A stretch of 15,548 nt of DNA, from contig PWGR01000096.1 of NCBI GenBank assembly GCA_003554565.1, positions 1 through 15,548 of the forward strand. The letters run 5' to 3'. The position numbers were made by a program, and so were the translations under genes. Shown one piece after another: positions 1 to 7,702 of the stretch. Within the stretch, counting starts at the first letter, position 1; every line of letters begins with the position of its first letter. The notes beneath the pieces are model-generated. The model saw nothing but the letters and a program-made list of their open reading frames with translations, had not been told where the DNA came from and made no database searches. Source of the stretch: Clostridia bacterium (GTDB taxonomy: Bacteria > Bacillota > Sulfobacillia > SLMV01).

Positions 1-275
1 ACCAGCTGACCGAATTCCTCGAGGCTCATGTTGTCCTGGTACTCTGCCTCACCATCGAGATAGCAGTTAATGCCCGCCTCGCGACACCGACCGCTCAATC
101 CATGGGTGCAGTAGCCCATAATCCCCACATCCAGAAAGTGGGGGAAGGAGGCCATGAATGGATCGCATCCTGTGTCCTGTCCGAGGATGTCTCTGGTATT
201 GGTGCGGTAGTAAACCCCGGTATCCGGGTCGAATCCGGCCGCAAACCGGTGTTTGGCGTCGTATTGGACCCTCAT
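1..275 (-). CDS. radical SAM-type protein, 5' part only (continues past left edge)
   Basis: The visible 92 residues begin MRVQYDAKHRFAAGFD and contain DPFMASFPHFLDVGIMG, then three cysteines (C56, C64, C71) spaced C-x7-C-x6-C within YCTHGLSGRCREAGINCY, then NMSLEEFG. From memory, this N-terminal block (MASFP..LD(V/I)G.MG.C.HG..G.C...G..CY) is typical of a group of radical SAM/SPASM proteins in Clostridia, some thought to modify peptides. The spacing is not the classic CX3CX2C, and most of the domain lies outside the window, so the assignment rests on the N-terminal block alone. ATG at 275-273 is chosen because it overlaps the stop of the upstream small ORF (ATGA), which implies translational coupling. 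Its own RBS is weak (AGGCG about 10 nt upstream). The frame stays open upstream of this ATG, so a longer N-terminus is possible. Confidence 0.6.
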   Translation of the reverse strand, partial: MRVQYDAKHRFAAGFDPDTGVYYRTNTRDILGQDTGCDPFMASFPHFLDVGIMGYCTHGLSGRCREAGINCYLDGEAEYQDNMSLEEFGQL

Positions 276-436
276 ACTGCATCGCCTGTTGTCTGCACAG
301 GGATAAATACCGCATGTTGGTGCATCAAGTCGTCTGTGTCGGCACCTTTTGCTTTGCCGCCTGATCCCGGGTGGGTGATGATGGGTGGTGGAATGGGAAT
401 CGACTGGTATCGTGCCAGACTGCTCTGTCTGTTCAT
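272..436 (-). CDS. 54-aa small protein coupled to the radical SAM gene; possible precursor peptide
   Basis: The ORF starts MNRQSSLARYQSIPIPPP and ends FIPVQTTGDAV. An excellent RBS (GGGGAGG, six bases before the ATG) lies on the minus strand. Its TGA overlaps the ATG of the radical SAM gene, so the two should be translated together. The peptide has no cysteine, a Pro-rich N-terminal third, a Gly/Lys/Ala-rich middle and a C-terminus ending in small and hydrophobic residues. I do not recognise a family. Small peptides immediately 5' of radical SAM maturases are often RiPP precursors, and that is the inference here. The alternative is a leader ORF that only sets translation of the downstream gene. 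Confidence 0.45.
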   Translation of the reverse strand: MNRQSSLARYQSIPIPPPIITHPGSGGKAKGADTDDLMHQHAVFIPVQTTGDAV

Positions 437-631
437 TCCTATCCTCCCCGTGTACTGAGAAATCTCATCGCCTCGATCGAGATGCCCGCAGGCCTGCACG
501 GGGATCTCGCAGGAGAGTCATTGCCTGTGATGAGTCTAGGGGAGGCTGCAGCGGGATGTCATCACCCTCTGGGGTGATTCTGTCCGGAGGCGGGGTGAGA
601 TGCTCCCTGCACTCAGACGGAGAGCTGGCAG

Positions 632-2095
632 TCACTGTTTCTCAAGCTTGCGGGCGACCTCATGACGCGCCTGCTCCTCGGACCAGCGATTGATCTTGAG
701 GATTAACTGGGCGCGGCTTTTCACCTGTGCTTTTCCGTATATGTTACGGATGTGAGTCTTGAGGGTGTTTGCAGTTATGTGCAGCTTCTGTGCAATAGTG
801 GCGTTGTCGTGTCCCTCCATCATGAGGGCCACTACTTCTTTCTGGCGGGGAGTCAGCTCCTCGGTGGAGAAGCCGTCATTGATCAGTTCGGCACTCTTGT
901 TGTCTTCAACACGTGCCTCGCGCTGGAGCTGGCGTCGCAGCCCTCGAAGAGTGACGATGGACAGGGTACCTATCAGCAGGGCAGCCGCCATCACCATGGA
1001 GTGTGAGGCAGAGAAATCTGGTGCTGTGATCTCCTCGACCCAGGGATATCCAGATGCTACGACTGCGGCGTTGACGGCCAGCCCGAGAGCGTAGTAGTGA
1101 TAGGGCGACTTGCCGAGCATTCTGGCGCCGGCGGCGATGCACACAAAAACAAACAGGTCGAGAATGCCGTAGCTGGTCTCAAGTACCAGGTTGAGCGGTG
1201 TCCAGGCAGATAGCACTGTCACTGCAGGAGCTATGATGTAGGAGCTGATCATAAGCGCTAGACCGATCATTGCCGCGGCTTCAAGTTCAGCCGTCTGATC
1301 CACCACTATACCCGCCAGCAGTGCCGCAACCCCGTACATAACCGGGCCGGCGAGGGCGAGGGGTGGCCCCACTCCCACTACAGAAAGTATGATCTCATGG
1401 CCTGTCCATGACAGCGAGTAGTAGCTCACCAGAAGGAGAAAGAAGAGGATCCAGTACATGGTCGTGGCCCTGCGCCGCCTTTCTTCCTGCGGGGCCCACT
1501 CGGCGTTTTCTGCCGCCGGCAGCTCGAAGTCTGCCTCGGACAGGCCCGCGATGCGCAGCAGGTAACCAGAGGCTGCGACCATCAGGGAGAGTACAACGAG
1601 CGCCGCAGGGGGGGAGAACCGAACCAGGGCGAGCACTATCACGTGTGCAGCTGATCCCGCCAGCAGCATTTCTCCGACGTACCGCCCCTTCTGACCATCC
1701 GGCACCCAGGAGATGGATGCTCCCCATGCGGCAAACAGGGGTGCCGTGGCCGCTCCCATCGCCAGGACCAGGACCAGGTAAAGGTACGGTGCGGGGCGAG
1801 GCAGCATTGAGCCAAGGGCGTAGAGAGCTAACATGGTGGCCAGGCAGGCGAAGGGCGAGGCGACGGCAAGCAGGCTCTTGTGCCGCACGGGACGCCCCAC
1901 CGCCAGCGGTAGGTAGCCGCAGGCGCTGCCGATTAGAAACAGGAAACTCAGCGAAATGCCGATCCCGGATTCCTGCGGCACCGGCAGCATCACTTGTAGC
2001 CCGCCGAAGAGAGGCAGGCTCCACATCCAAGCTGCGATCATCGCAGTGGCGAGCATCAGGTGTTGATGCCGTTTGCTCAAACTACGGTGAAACAT
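632..2095 (-). CDS. membrane-anchored LuxR-family transcriptional regulator
   Basis: This 487-aa protein carries a large, very hydrophobic N-terminal region (residues ~10-390) with about 10-12 predicted membrane segments, resembling a transporter-like (MFS-style) sensor. A short linker is followed by a C-terminal LuxR/GerE helix-turn-helix at ~414-465: LTPRQKEVVALMMEGHDNAT, then IAQKLHITANTLKTHIRNIY, then KSRAQLI. Such MFS-like/LuxR fusions are common in Eggerthella-type Coriobacteria and in Desulfitobacterium-like Clostridia; their ligands are mostly unknown. The start is ATG at 2095, because AAGGA lies five bases upstream (GGGGGAGAAGGAATTAC); an in-frame ATG 11 codons earlier lacks such a site. 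The gene is read away from the peptidase block, so it could regulate those genes, the radical SAM pair, or neither; no operator is evident. Domain call is strong, target unknown. Confidence 0.88.
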   Translation of the reverse strand: MFHRSLSKRHQHLMLATAMIAAWMWSLPLFGGLQVMLPVPQESGIGISLSFLFLIGSACGYLPLAVGRPVRHKSLLAVASPFACLATMLALYALGSMLPRPAPYLYLVLVLAMGAATAPLFAAWGASISWVPDGQKGRYVGEMLLAGSAAHVIVLALVRFSPPAALVVLSLMVAASGYLLRIAGLSEADFELPAAENAEWAPQEERRRRATTMYWILFFLLLVSYYSLSWTGHEIILSVVGVGPPLALAGPVMYGVAALLAGIVVDQTAELEAAAMIGLALMISSYIIAPAVTVLSAWTPLNLVLETSYGILDLFVFVCIAAGARMLGKSPYHYYALGLAVNAAVVASGYPWVEEITAPDFSASHSMVMAAALLIGTLSIVTLRGLRRQLQREARVEDNKSAELINDGFSTEELTPRQKEVVALMMEGHDNATIAQKLHITANTLKTHIRNIYGKAQVKSRAQLILKINRWSEEQARHEVARKLEKQ

Positions 2096-2534
2096 GTAAT
2101 TCCTTCTCCCCCAGGAAGATGCCAGCAAATAGTGCTTCTAGCCCGGTGCTGAAAGTTCCTGCATTGGTCTTTGGGATAAAGTGATAAAGCAGACAAGATG
2201 AAAGGAGCCGATGCCACTTTACACTGCCGACTCCAGACTCCCTCCAGAAACGAAATCCGCAATTACGTAGAATATTTGATGCGCAATGCATGAACTCCTT
2301 CCCGTCTACCGAGTAAATGCCCAAGGTGTATGGAGGCATGCGGTGTCATACGCCTGTTGGTCGTTGGAGTATCTGGTCCGCTGCACCCCAGTCCGGCGGG
2401 GACAGTTTTTGCGCTTCAGCGCAATGTGTGCGGGTTGAGTATGCGAATAAAGCCTGTAGTCTCGCTTCATTTGCAGGAAATCGCTGCGATGCCATCGAAA
2501 TGCCTTCTGGATGTAGAAGGTAGGTTGCACAAAA
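2096..2534. other. intergenic region without a recognisable gene
   Basis: This 439-bp stretch lies between the start of the minus-strand LuxR gene and the first recognisable P1-peptidase codons. I translated the stretch just upstream of 2535 in all three forward frames and found no trace of the missing P1 N-terminal half; an in-frame TAG at 2514-2516 closes the P1 frame. A perfect 6-bp hairpin, TTGCGC-TTCA-GCGCAA, sits at 2409-2424. It has T residues on its 5' side on the plus strand, so it is not a standard terminator in either direction. Promoters for the LuxR gene must lie here, but I could not place one. Confidence 0.6.
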
Positions 2535-2736
2535 GTGCGGGAGGGAAACGTCGGGGGAGGAACGGGCGGTACTGCCGGTAAGACGCCGACGGGCGTCCCT
2601 ACTAAAGGGGGTACCGGCACCGCCAGCGCCGTTCTTCACTCGGGCGCTACAGTGGGGGCCGTAGTGTGCGTGAACGCCCTGGGTGATGTAATAAATCCCG
2701 ATACGAAGGAGCTGTACGCGTACAGTTCCTTCGCAG
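2535..2736 (+). pseudogene. P1-family peptidase (DmpA/NylC-like), 5'-truncated, first exon
   Basis: Frame residues REGNVGGGTGGTAGK, then KGGTGTASAVL, then ATVGAVVCVNALGDV and NPDT match the centre of P1-family (S58/T5, DmpA and 6-aminohexanoate-oligomer hydrolase) enzymes: GNVGAGTGATVGK..KGGIGSAS..VGALV.VNAVGDV..P.T. In full-length proteins (~320-350 aa) this block starts near residue 150. Here an in-frame TAG lies 18 bp before it (2514-2516) and no N-terminal half is seen upstream, so the gene is 5'-truncated. A GTG at 2535 could in theory initiate, but no convincing RBS precedes it. The unspliced frame runs into a TAA at 2766-2768 inside the intron. The exon end is placed at 2736 by reading phase and a possible IBS1 (see the intron entry). 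Confidence 0.8.
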
Positions 2737-3381
2737 GTGGTGGTATGCCCGGCATGGGCGAATGCTAAGGGGTGAAAGTCCCCTGTGGCCCGTGGCCACG
2801 TAGGACCACTGGTATGGAAGGGTGCCCGCGGTGACGCGGGATCTGAAGGAAGCCGGAGGCAAAACCGCGACCCGAGGAGCACGAACCTTGGACGAGGCGT
2901 GACGGGCTGGGCGAGTCTGCCACACAAGACGAAGCCCAATATTGGCCGAAGGTCCGTTGCGTAAACAGGGCGGGTGTGCGGGGAAAGTATTCGTCCTTAC
3001 CCGGGGAGGTCTGCCGTTGGTCAGAAATGACAATCTGTGCTGTGAGGTTCAGATGAGGCGGCAGAAGTCAACCGGGGTCATAATAGGCGGGGACTGTCCC
3101 TCACCGAAGGACCGAACATGTTCGAGAGGATGTTCCCAGTGAGTTCGAGGGATGCACACAGACGACGGAAAACTCCCTTGGGAGCCGACCGTCGGGAGTA
3201 GGCGGTGAATCCGTCGGGGCCCGGCGGCGGGTCGCGTGCAACTCCGGCACGATCTGAAGACTCATCCCGCGAAGAGGTCATTGCTATATGACCTATCGTG
3301 ACCGAACATGAACCGCCGGATGCGGGTCCGCATGTCCGGTGGTGTGGGGGGCGGCGGGGGTGACCCCGCCTCCTACCCGAT
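2737..3381 (+). mobile_element. ORF-less group II intron inserted in the P1 peptidase gene
   Basis: Conserved ribozyme parts occur in the right order. Domain I has GGGGTGAAAGTCCCC at 2769-2783, a CCCGCG-GTGA-CGCGGG hairpin with a GNRA loop at 2825-2840, and ATCTGAAGGAAGCCGGAGGC followed by GAGGAGCACGAACC to ~2888; these resemble Clostridium (Tn5397-type) group II introns as I remember them. Domain V is at ~3310-3345 and domain VI ends in CCTACCCGAT at 3381, a typical 3' end. Only ~645 bp long, it has no reverse transcriptase/maturase, so mobility and perhaps splicing would need a protein in trans. The 5' end is uncertain: 2737 (GTGGTG, not the usual GTGYG) fits the reading phase and gives IBS1 CGCAG (2732-2736), pairing with a candidate EBS1 TTGCG (2957-2961). 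GTG at 2740 also keeps phase. Confidence 0.85.
3310..3381 (+). ncRNA. group II intron domains V and VI
   Basis: Domain V: lower stem 3312-3320 pairs with 3335-3343 (ACCGCCGGA with TCCGGTGGT), a 2-nt TG bulge follows at 3333-3334, and the upper stem TGCG/CGCA is capped by GGTC. The catalytic triad is the CGC variant at 3314-3316, with its G paired to U as a wobble, so the core appears intact; the GGTC cap replaces the usual GNRA loop. Domain VI: GCGGGG-GTGA-CCCCGC at 3354-3369, then CTCCTACCCGAT with the likely branch-point A at 3375, seven bases from the 3' end, the usual distance. Confidence 0.82.
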
Positions 3382-3767
3382 TACCTCCCGAATCGCGCCT
3401 GTGGCAGTCGGAGCACAATCAGCGTCCGAGTTCCGGTGGGCTCACAGACAGCACCACAATCGGTTGTGTGGCCACAGATGCCGGGTTGAACAAGACACAG
3501 CTGGCTAAAGTTGCGGACATGGCCCACCAGGGACTGGCTCGTGTGATTCGGCCCATACACACGATGCGCGACGGCGATGCCGTTTTTGCGCTGTCAGTAG
3601 GGGGCGCGAAGGCGGGTGGAGAATCGCCGGGTGAGGATACCGACATCATTGGAGCTGCTGCGGCGGATGTTCTCATGCATGCGGTGGTGAACGCGATACT
3701 GGCGGCGGAGGGTATTCCGGGCTTCCCGTCGTACCGGGACTGGAAAGAAGAGTGGGCTGAACGCTGA
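3382..3767 (+). pseudogene. P1-family peptidase, second exon (C-terminal part)
   Basis: The frame carries STTIGCVATDAGLNK, AKVADMAHQGLARVIRPIHT, MRDGDAVFAL and IIGAAAADVLMHAVVNAI, the C-terminal half of P1/DmpA-like enzymes (N-TT(I/L)GVVAT.A.L.K..A...A..AHDGLAR.I.P.HT..DGD..FAL). These enzymes autocleave just before a Thr or Ser that becomes the N-terminal nucleophile; the family has Asn before the Thr, as in NylC, while this copy reads Asp-Ser-Thr-Thr. If the intron spans 2737-3381, splicing joins GCA G|TA CCT and keeps one open frame through the stop at 3767. The C-terminus is complete; the N-terminal half is missing, so even a spliced product should be inactive. Confidence 0.82.
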
Positions 3768-3933
3768 GCCGTCACAGGCTCAAGCTGGGAGATGACATGT
3801 AGGCGGTGCTGGAGCTTCCATGGTTGTCGATGGCGCGTGGTGGCTGGACTGGGGCCGCGGGTGTGCAGGTCCACATGGTGCCGGTATCGGGAAATCACCC
3901 GCCGCGCGACCGGAAAACTTAGGGGGGATCCCA

Positions 3934-5229
3934 ATGCAGGTGGATAAGGACGTGCTGCAAGATGTGTTTTCCGAGATAGAAGAATTGCGCGACGAGGCAC
4001 TTGAGAGGGTCACCGAGCTGGTGGAGACGCCCAGTGTTGTGGGTAATGAGGGACCCGCACAGAAAATAATACACCAGATGTATGAAGAGCTGGATCTGAA
4101 CATCGACACCTTCACTGCAGACGAAGTAGAAGGTGTACTGACTCACCCGCAGTACTGCGGACTGGAGGAGCTGCCACCACAGGAGCGTTACCGCGGGCGG
4201 CCGAATGTGGTCGGTACCCTGCCGGGACAGGAGGATGCTTCTTCCCTGATCCTGAATGGACATATTGATGTCGTCTCCGCTGAGCCGGAGGACCGGTGGA
4301 CATATCCTCCCTGGAAGGCGACCATTGTGGGTGACCGCCTGTACGGTCGTGGGGCGGGCGACATGAAGGGCGGGCTGGTCGCCGCCTGGGCTGCTCTTCG
4401 CGCCATGCTGTCGGCGGGCTACCGCCCGCGCGGCACGGTGCAGCTGCAGAGCGTGATCGAAGAAGAGGCGGGAGGTGGCGGCGGTGCACTGGCCTGCTTC
4501 CTACGTGGACACCACGCTGATGCCTTTATTGCCGTGGAGCCTACCGCCCATGGTGTGCGCATCGGAAACGGGGGAATCCTTTATTTTCGGATCAACGTGC
4601 AGGGGCGGACGGCTCACGCGGGAACTGCCGATGCGGGGGTGAGTGCGGTGGAGAAGATGGCACCCATCATCTCCGCGCTGCAGGATCTGGATCGCCGAAG
4701 GGGTTATGTCGAGCACTCTCTCTTCCCCGCCAGTCCACGGGGCCGGACCTGTTATCTCAACATAGGGAAATACCGGGCAGGTGACTGGCCCTCAACAGTT
4801 CCCGGTTGGGCGGAAATCGAGGCCAGGATTTCCTTTCTCCCGGGTGAAACCAGCGAAGAGGTCAAGAGCGAGGTGGAGGATGCCGTATATTCAGCCGCAG
4901 ATGACGAGTGGCTGAAGCAGCACCCGCCGGAAATAGAATGGTTTGGCTGGAACGCAGAGCCGCGGGTGGAGGAAGAGGATGACCCGTTTGTGGTTCTGGT
5001 GCGGGACACTGTCCAGGAGGTTCTCGAGCAGCCCGCATCTGTCTTTGCTCACAACTCCGGTGTAGATTCACGGTTTGCGCACATGTTTGATTCTGTGGGA
5101 ATCTGCCTCGGTCCAGCGGGAGGCAATATCCACGGGATTGATGAGTATGTGGAGATCGAAAGCATTTTCGAATCGGCGCGGATCCTGGCCGCGATTACCC
5201 TGCGATGGTGCGGCACTGAGAAACTGTGA
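3934..5229 (+). CDS. M20-family metallopeptidase / ArgE-DapE-type deacylase
   Basis: This is a complete 431-aa zinc hydrolase. Expected metal and catalytic residues are present: H110 and D112 in NGHIDVV, D143 in GRGAGDMKGG, the EEE at 176-178 (general base and ligand) in SVIEEEAGGGGGA, E202 in AVEPT, and H400 in GGNIHGIDEYV. H228 in GRTAHAG lies in the dimerisation domain, where the family also contributes an active-site His. The family removes acyl groups from amino acids or cuts short peptides in the cytoplasm; exact substrate cannot be read from sequence. ATG at 3934 is chosen because GGGGGG (3922-3927) sits six bases upstream; an in-frame GTG/ATG 38 codons earlier has no homology or RBS. 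Neighbours are P1, YtcJ and M81 hydrolases, which suggests uptake and breakdown of modified peptides or N-acyl amino acids. Confidence 0.9.
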   Translation: MQVDKDVLQDVFSEIEELRDEALERVTELVETPSVVGNEGPAQKIIHQMYEELDLNIDTFTADEVEGVLTHPQYCGLEELPPQERYRGRPNVVGTLPGQEDASSLILNGHIDVVSAEPEDRWTYPPWKATIVGDRLYGRGAGDMKGGLVAAWAALRAMLSAGYRPRGTVQLQSVIEEEAGGGGGALACFLRGHHADAFIAVEPTAHGVRIGNGGILYFRINVQGRTAHAGTADAGVSAVEKMAPIISALQDLDRRRGYVEHSLFPASPRGRTCYLNIGKYRAGDWPSTVPGWAEIEARISFLPGETSEEVKSEVEDAVYSAADDEWLKQHPPEIEWFGWNAEPRVEEEDDPFVVLVRDTVQEVLEQPASVFAHNSGVDSRFAHMFDSVGICLGPAGGNIHGIDEYVEIESIFESARILAAITLRWCGTEKL

Positions 5230-5435
5230 CCTGATCGGTGAAGCTATGTGTCATCCGGAGTCATTGTGGCTCAGTAGCAGCATGGCAACGGGACGAAGGA
5301 ACCAGCAATATAGGTGATTGCCCGCTGGAGTGATTGAGTGAGCGTGCCGCTGCATGCCACAGGCAGCAAACATGCATCTGATCTCGGAAGAGAAAAACAT
5401 GTGTGACCGGGTGCAGTTCTGAGAGGGGTGATTGC

Positions 5436-7049
5436 GTGCAGGCCGATCTGATTTTTGCCGGCGGAACCGTCCTTACGGTAAATCCTGATGATTATGTCGC
5501 ATCGGCGGTGGCGGTGGTGGGAGACCGCATAGTGTACGTGGGTACCGAAGAGGAGGCCCTGGCCTGGAAGGGACCGGATACTCTGGTAGTGCAGCTGGAT
5601 GGGCGAACCCTGCTCCCGGGCCTGATAGAGGCGCACTGTCACATAATGGGCTGGGGGAGTGCCATCTCCGGACTTGATCTAACCGGGGCCGCCTCGATAG
5701 GTGAGATAAAGGAGTTGGTGCGGAAGAGGTCGGAGGACCTCGATGCGGGATGCTGGATTCGCGGTCGTGGATATAACCAGCTCCATCTGGCAGAGGGCAG
5801 GCATCCCGACAGGTGGGACCTGGATGAGGTGTCAAAGGATCATCCGGTGGTTCTGACCCGCTGCTGTGGGCACATTGGGGTCGTCAACTCCCGGGCACTG
5901 AACGAGGCGGGGCTGACCGATGACAGTCTGGATCTACCCGGAGGGGTCATGGACCGGGATGAAGACGGGCGTCTCACCGGAGTGCTGCGGGAGACGGCCC
6001 GTGACCCCGTCAAGGAGGTATCTTCTCCGCCTTCCGTCCAGCTGCGCGAATGGTATGCTGCCGGATGTGCCGATCTGGTGCGGTGGGGCATAACCAGTGC
6101 GCATGACATGGGTAGGGAGGGCACTACTTGTGATATTGCCGGGTGGCACAGCAGTGAGAAAATACCCCTGCGGGTTTTTGCCACGGTTCCCCCCGAAGAG
6201 ATGGACGAGGTTTGGTCGGGTGGCGGGCACCTGCGTTTTCTGCAGGGGAACCGGTACTTCCGTACCGGGCACATGAAACTGTTTGCCGACGGTTCTTCCA
6301 GCGGTCCCACCGCTGCAACGAGAGAGCCCTATGCCTCGGATCCCGCAGACTGCGGTATACAGGTCACCTCACAGAAGGAAATTATAGATATCTTTCTCCG
6401 GGCCAACCGGTTGGGGTTCTCGTTGACCGCTCACGCGGTCGGGGACCGCGGGATAGAAATGGTCCTGAACGGACAGGAGGCTGCCCTCGGTGACCGCCCC
6501 CGGCGTGGAGTTCGCCCGGGATACTCCCGCGTACCCCGGCACCGGATTGAGCATTGTGCCATGGCCTTTTCTGATCTCCGGCAGCGCATAAAGGACATGT
6601 CCATAATACCCGTCGGGCAGACAATTTTCCTGCACGACTACGGGGACAACTACGCCGGCGATTATGGTGTCGCGCGGGCGAGATCCATGTTCCCAATGCG
6701 GAGCTTGCTGGATGCTGGCATCCCGGTTGCACTGAGTTCGGACGCGCCAGTGTCTCACCCCAATCCCCTGGCAGGTATGGCGGCCGCCTGCAGCAGGAAG
6801 AGCCGCGGTGGCGAAGTCCTCGGGGGGAAGGAACGGATCAGTCTCACTGACGCCCTGCGGTGTTATACCATGCACGGCGCCTATGCGGAATTTGCCGAGG
6901 ACATCAAGGGTTCTATTGAGGTTGGCAAACTGGCCGATTTTGCTGTTGTGGATGCCCCTCTCTTGGAACTCGGTGGGGATGAGCTGGTCGATTGCTCCGT
7001 GGACATGACGGTCATTGCTGGTGAGGTTGTGTATGATAGCCACGATTGA
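5436..7049 (+). CDS. YtcJ-like metal-dependent amidohydrolase (amidohydrolase family 3)
   Basis: This 537-aa protein has the amidohydrolase-superfamily layout: an N-terminal beta domain with LPGLIEAHCHI (H67, H69), HMKLFADGSSSGPTAATREP (the YtcJ-type K.F.DG block, K281), TAHAVGDRGI (H333), RHRIEHC (H373), LSSDAPVSHPNPL (D436), and a C-terminal beta segment ending GKLADFAVVDAPLL..VIAGEVVYD. Members hydrolyse amide or formamide bonds (the N-substituted formamide deformylase NfdA belongs here); the substrate is unknown. GTG at 5436 is preferred because AGAGGGGTGAT, close to the ideal 16S complement, ends about six bases upstream; an in-frame GTG at 5403 lacks one. A 206-bp gap separates it from the M20 gene, so it may or may not be co-transcribed. 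Confidence 0.88.
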   Translation: MQADLIFAGGTVLTVNPDDYVASAVAVVGDRIVYVGTEEEALAWKGPDTLVVQLDGRTLLPGLIEAHCHIMGWGSAISGLDLTGAASIGEIKELVRKRSEDLDAGCWIRGRGYNQLHLAEGRHPDRWDLDEVSKDHPVVLTRCCGHIGVVNSRALNEAGLTDDSLDLPGGVMDRDEDGRLTGVLRETARDPVKEVSSPPSVQLREWYAAGCADLVRWGITSAHDMGREGTTCDIAGWHSSEKIPLRVFATVPPEEMDEVWSGGGHLRFLQGNRYFRTGHMKLFADGSSSGPTAATREPYASDPADCGIQVTSQKEIIDIFLRANRLGFSLTAHAVGDRGIEMVLNGQEAALGDRPRRGVRPGYSRVPRHRIEHCAMAFSDLRQRIKDMSIIPVGQTIFLHDYGDNYAGDYGVARARSMFPMRSLLDAGIPVALSSDAPVSHPNPLAGMAAACSRKSRGGEVLGGKERISLTDALRCYTMHGAYAEFAEDIKGSIEVGKLADFAVVDAPLLELGGDELVDCSVDMTVIAGEVVYDSHD

Positions 7050-7264
7050 TGTCATATGGATGTGGCGCACCGGTCATTTGGAGGCGCCGTTGCTCCCGCA
7101 TCTGAGTTGTCCGGGGTTAAGGCAACCGGGTACCGGGATTGCGTGCACATGCAGATTGCGAGGCACAGGTTGTCTTTGCACGGTGCAGTATTCTATCTCA
7201 GTGGAGCAACATTACAACAACGCACGTGTGGGTGCCGGCGCAGCCGGTTGGCGCGCTCCAGCTT

Positions 7265-7702
7265 TCAATCGTCGATGAAGCGGCTCTTGAGTCGGTGTGT
7301 ATTCATGTAATCCTCGGCAAAAAATTCAATGACAGCCTTGCGGGTTACGATGCCGATGAAGGTGCCGTTGTCATCCACCACCGGTACGAAGTTCTGCTCG
7401 AGGGCCAACGAGAGCAGGGCCTGTATGTCCTCGTATATGGAGACCGGATCGTGCTGGAAGTGCCTGTCTACTTCCTCGAGTGGAATTTTCTCCAGGTCCC
7501 GGACAGAGAAGAGGTCGCGCTCTTTGATCGCCCAGAGAAGGTCGCCTTCAGTCAGGGTACCGACGTAGTGTCCATCAGCATCTGTCAGCGGAATGGCGGT
7601 GTATCGATGGTGCTCCATCTTCTCGAGCGCCTCGCGCATGGTTGAATTGATGGGCATGTGGACGACTTCTGACTTGGGCATCAAGAAAAAGGCGATATTC
7701 AT
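7265..7702 (-). CDS. CBS-domain pair protein
   Basis: This 145-aa cytoplasmic protein consists almost wholly of two CBS motifs. CBS1 (~8-60) includes MPKSEVVHMPINSTMREAL and YTAIPLTDADGHYVGTLTEG; CBS2 (~80-130) includes DPVSIYEDIQALLSLALEQN and FVPVVDDNGTFIGIVTRKAV. Stand-alone CBS pairs usually bind adenine nucleotides and, in Bacillota, sometimes c-di-AMP (CbpB/YkuL type), acting as energy or osmotic sensors; the ligand here is not determined. ATG at 7702 has AAGGGAGA six bases upstream; a longer in-frame start lacks both RBS and homology. It is convergent with the YtcJ gene and divergent from the M81 gene, so it is a separate transcription unit. Confidence 0.88.
   Translation of the reverse strand: MNIAFFLMPKSEVVHMPINSTMREALEKMEHHRYTAIPLTDADGHYVGTLTEGDLLWAIKERDLFSVRDLEKIPLEEVDRHFQHDPVSIYEDIQALLSLALEQNFVPVVDDNGTFIGIVTRKAVIEFFAEDYMNTHRLKSRFIDD

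Noticed and set aside
561..578. Hairpin ATCACCC-TCTG-GGGTGAT as a terminator for the LuxR gene
   Set aside because: A 7-bp stem is present, but no T run follows on either strand.
1408..2184. Long plus-strand open frame (258 codons) opposite the LuxR gene
   Set aside because: Low-complexity Arg/Pro/Ser-rich translation; it is the antisense shadow of the well-supported regulator on the minus strand.
2409..2424. Hairpin TTGCGC-TTCA-GCGCAA as a terminator
   Set aside because: The T tract lies on the 5' side on the plus strand and becomes an A tract on the minus strand, so it does not fit.
2666..2670. GTGCG as the 5' end of the group II intron
   Set aside because: It matches the GTGYG consensus, but P1-family coding (VNALGDV, NPDT) clearly continues past it and the splice phase would be wrong.
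2889..3309. Reverse transcriptase/maturase gene within the intron
   Set aside because: All frames here are short, and none shows reverse transcriptase or maturase motifs; the whole intron is too short to hold one.
3820..3933. Earlier in-frame start for the M20 enzyme
   Set aside because: The extra 38 residues do not resemble the family and lack an RBS; ATG 3934 has GGGGGG six bases upstream.
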